This document shows, piece after piece, positions 6,925-8,398 of a stretch of DNA of 8,398 bases (position 1 is the stretch's first letter; each line of letters opens with the position of its first letter). Both the position numbers and the translations under genes were made by a program. The stretch is taken from the NCBI GenBank assembly GCA_035649575.1, contig DASRJH010000229.1, positions 1 through 8,398 of the forward strand, given 5' to 3'. Source of the stretch: DASVAL01 sp035649575 (GTDB taxonomy: Bacteria > Planctomycetota > UBA1135 > UBA2386). The notes under the pieces were generated by a model. That model did no database searches, was not told the DNA's origin, and saw nothing but the letters and a program-made list of their open reading frames with translations.

Positions 6925-7739
6925 AGGGCAGGGTTGTGGGCGGCGGTTGCACGGTGGGAGAGGTGCTGACCGGGCGAGACGGTTCTCGCGTTGATCAGGG
7001 ACGCGAGATAACCGGCTCCGAAACCGTTGTCAATGTTGACCACGGCGACGCCGGCGGCGCACGAATTCATCATGCCGAGCAGCGCTGCGAGTCCGCCGAA
7101 CGCCGCGCCGTAGCCGACGCTCGTCGGCACCGCGATGACGGGCTTGTCGACGAGCCCGGCCACCGCGGAGGGCAGAGCACCCTCCATGCCGGCGGCGACG
7201 ACGATGACGTTGGCAGCGCGGATCGCGTCGATGCGCGCGAGCAGACGATGCAGACCCGCGATGCCGATGTCCGTGAACTGCTCGACGCGGTTGCCACCCA
7301 GGCGCAACGTGAGCGCGGCTTCCTCGGCGACGGGCAGGTCGGAGGTGCCCGCACTGACCACGGCGACGAGCCCGCGCTGCGTGAGTCCGGCCGGTTCGAT
7401 CGCGACGCAGCGCGCGCGTTCGTGATAGCGGGCCGCGGGCAGCCGCGAACGCACGGCGTCGGCGTGGGCAGGTTCGGCGCGCGTCATCAGCAGCCGGTCC
7501 GCGCGCGTCATGATCTCGGCGGCGATCGCGGCGGCCTGCGCCGGTTCCTTGCCCTGGCAGAACACGACTTCGGGAAAGCCGCAGCGCTGCGCGCGGTCGT
7601 GGTCGATCGTCGCAAAACCGAGATCGCCCGCGGGTGGCGGTGGTTGCAGTGCTGCGATGGCCTGCTCGATGCTGCGTTCGCCTGCCCTGACCTGGTGCAG
7701 CAGCTGCCGCAGCGTCGCTTCATCGCCGAACGGCTTCAC
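6921..7739 (-). CDS. larB: Pyridinium-3,5-biscarboxylic acid mononucleotide synthase LarB (nickel-pincer cofactor synthesis)
   Basis: LarB carboxylates the pyridinium ring of nicotinic acid adenine dinucleotide and releases AMP. This is the first step to the nickel-pincer nucleotide cofactor of lactate racemase LarA and related enzymes. The product is 272 residues, near the usual 245-260 plus a short C-terminal extension. The N-terminal part (about 1-115) is LarB-specific, including LRQLLHQVRAGERSIEQAI and DHDRAQRCGFPEVVFCQGK. About 120-250 are a PurE-like AIR-carboxylase fold: VVSAGTSDLPVAEEA at 128-142, AAGMEGALPSAVAGLVDKPVIAVPTS from 182, MMNSCAAG with Cys227 (the position of the family's ring-attacking Cys), and VNIDNGFGAGY. 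The GTG start at 7739 was chosen because a ribosome site precedes it, it overlaps the tsaD stop, and upstream sequence in this frame is Arg-rich shadow of tsaD. No larA, larC or larE is in the window. Confidence 0.95.
   Translation of the reverse strand: MKPFGDEATLRQLLHQVRAGERSIEQAIAALQPPPPAGDLGFATIDHDRAQRCGFPEVVFCQGKEPAQAAAIAAEIMTRADRLLMTRAEPAHADAVRSRLPAARYHERARCVAIEPAGLTQRGLVAVVSAGTSDLPVAEEAALTLRLGGNRVEQFTDIGIAGLHRLLARIDAIRAANVIVVAAGMEGALPSAVAGLVDKPVIAVPTSVGYGAAFGGLAALLGMMNSCAAGVAVVNIDNGFGAGYLASLINARTVSPGQHLSHRATAAHNPAL
7736..7739 (-). promoter_or_regulatory. GTGA stop/start overlap coupling tsaD to larB
   Basis: The larB GTG (7739-7737) overlaps the tsaD TGA (7738-7736). It is the same 4-base arrangement as at the larB/carA junction and supports one tsaD-larB-carA transcript. 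Confidence 0.85.
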
Positions 7740-8398
7740 GTGCGCACCCTTGCCTTGCCGCCCGACTGCGGTGTCGCCACCGCGTCGAGGTCGAGTGGCG
7801 CAGTCTGTCCCTTGCGCAGCAGGATCGAGCCTAGGCTCGCGATCATCGCGCCGTTGTCGGCGCAGAGGATCGGGGCCGGCAGCACGAGGTGGAGGGACTG
7901 CAGCACCGGGTCGCTGGCGAGCCGTTCGCGCAGACGCGTGTTGCGCGCGACGCCGCCGCCGATGCACAGCGAACGCACGGGAAAGCGCTCGCTCGCCCGG
8001 CGCAGTTTCTGGACCAGCACGTCGACCACGGCCTCCTGGTAGGAGGCAGCGAGGTTGCGCAGCACCTTGCCGTCCGGCGCATGCACGGGCTGCTGCGTGC
8101 CCTGCGGCCGCAGCGTGTAGAGCAGCGCGGTCTTGAGCCCCGAGAACGAGAAGTCGAGCGAGTCCGCGCCGAGCATCGTGCGCGGCAGGTCGTAGGCGCG
8201 GACGTCGCCGCCCGCTGCTGCGGCTTCGATCGACGGGCCGCCCGGGTAGGGCAGCCCGAGCAGCGAGGCACCCTTGTCGAGCGCTTCGCCGGCTGCGTCG
8301 TCGCGCGTGGTGCCGAGACGTTCGGTCTGTCCAGGCTCCGTCACCAGGTAGAGAGCCGTGTGCCCACCGGAGGCGACGAGCGCGAGGGCAGGCAGAGG
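7736..8398 (-). CDS. tsaD: tRNA N6-adenosine threonylcarbamoyltransferase TsaD, partial (N-terminus outside window)
   Basis: TsaD transfers the threonylcarbamoyl group from TC-AMP to A37 of ANN-decoding tRNAs, giving t6A, with TsaB and TsaE. TC-AMP itself is made by TsaC from threonine, bicarbonate and ATP. The window holds the C-terminal 220 residues of a protein normally about 340 long. The first visible residues are PLPALALVASGGHT, the conserved SGGHT signature, so the frame clearly continues past the right edge and the valine near 8342-8344 is not a start. Other ASKHA-fold motifs follow in order: DDAAGEALDK at 33-42, YPGGP at 51-55, FSFSGLKT at 83-90, SYQEAVVDVL, GGGVARN at 147-153, and CADNGAM at 179-185, whose Asp181 corresponds to the metal ligand. 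The N-terminal HxxxH metal motif lies outside. The gene heads the visible tsaD-larB-carA unit. Nothing indicates damage. Confidence 0.97.
   Translation of the reverse strand, partial: PLPALALVASGGHTALYLVTEPGQTERLGTTRDDAAGEALDKGASLLGLPYPGGPSIEAAAAGGDVRAYDLPRTMLGADSLDFSFSGLKTALLYTLRPQGTQQPVHAPDGKVLRNLAASYQEAVVDVLVQKLRRASERFPVRSLCIGGGVARNTRLRERLASDPVLQSLHLVLPAPILCADNGAMIASLGSILLRKGQTAPLDLDAVATPQSGGKARVRT
7747..7751 (-). promoter_or_regulatory. Shine-Dalgarno site deciding the larB start
   Basis: On the minus strand AAGGG lies seven bases before the larB GTG, inside the last codons of tsaD. It favours this GTG over the far upstream start at 7967, whose extra 76 residues are Arg-rich and unlike any LarB. 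Confidence 0.6.

Noticed and set aside
7740..7967. A 76-residue N-terminal extension of LarB from an upstream start
   Set aside because: The extension is Arg-rich, overlaps tsaD out of frame, and a GTG with a ribosome site and a GTGA overlap gives a normal-length LarB.
6900..8042. A 380-codon plus-strand frame opposite larB and tsaD
   Set aside because: Its product is low-complexity and it lies antisense to two conserved, motif-complete genes with overlapping start and stop codons.
8342..8344. A GTG that could start a short TsaD of 202 residues
   Set aside because: The frame continues upstream through the conserved SGGHT motif to the window edge, so this is an internal valine codon.

Overview
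This is a gene-dense, very GC-rich window (strong G/C preference at third codon positions) holding five protein genes and essentially no intergenic DNA. A TamB-like protein and an Omp85 barrel protein mean a cell with an outer membrane. The base composition and gene arrangement would suit Planctomycetota, Myxococcota or a similar diderm phylum, but nothing here fixes the taxon.

Layout. The left two thirds is a plus-strand envelope pair: a TamB-like inner-membrane-anchored bridge protein (1-3675, 5' end at the window edge), then an Omp85/BamA-superfamily protein (3672-5903). They are joined by a 4-base ATGA stop/start overlap. The Omp85 protein has an apparent lipoprotein signal, about four POTRA domains and a C-terminal barrel. 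The right third is a minus-strand run read right to left: tsaD (partial, enters from the right edge), larB and carA. Both junctions are 4-base GTGA overlaps. The two units converge, and their 3' ends collide near 5741-5745.

How the genes work together. The plus-strand pair fits a TAM-type envelope module: a beta-rich bridge across the periplasm (TamB) and an outer-membrane pore or insertase (TamA/TamL role). The minus-strand genes are biosynthetic: the tRNA t6A transferase subunit TsaD, the pyridinium carboxylase LarB of nickel-pincer cofactor synthesis, and the glutaminase subunit of carbamoyl-phosphate synthetase. All three belong to pathways that consume CO2 or bicarbonate, which may or may not explain their linkage.

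The oddest local feature is the end of the Omp85 gene. The barrel finishes with a BamA-like aromatic C-terminus at Trp690 (codon ending at 5741), one base before the carA stop triplet. There is no stop there, and the frame runs on for 53 Arg-rich codons antisense to carA, with a sharp fall in third-position GC. No RNA genes, mobile elements, CRISPR arrays, promoters or clear terminators were seen. The 5' ends of both transcription units lie outside the window.
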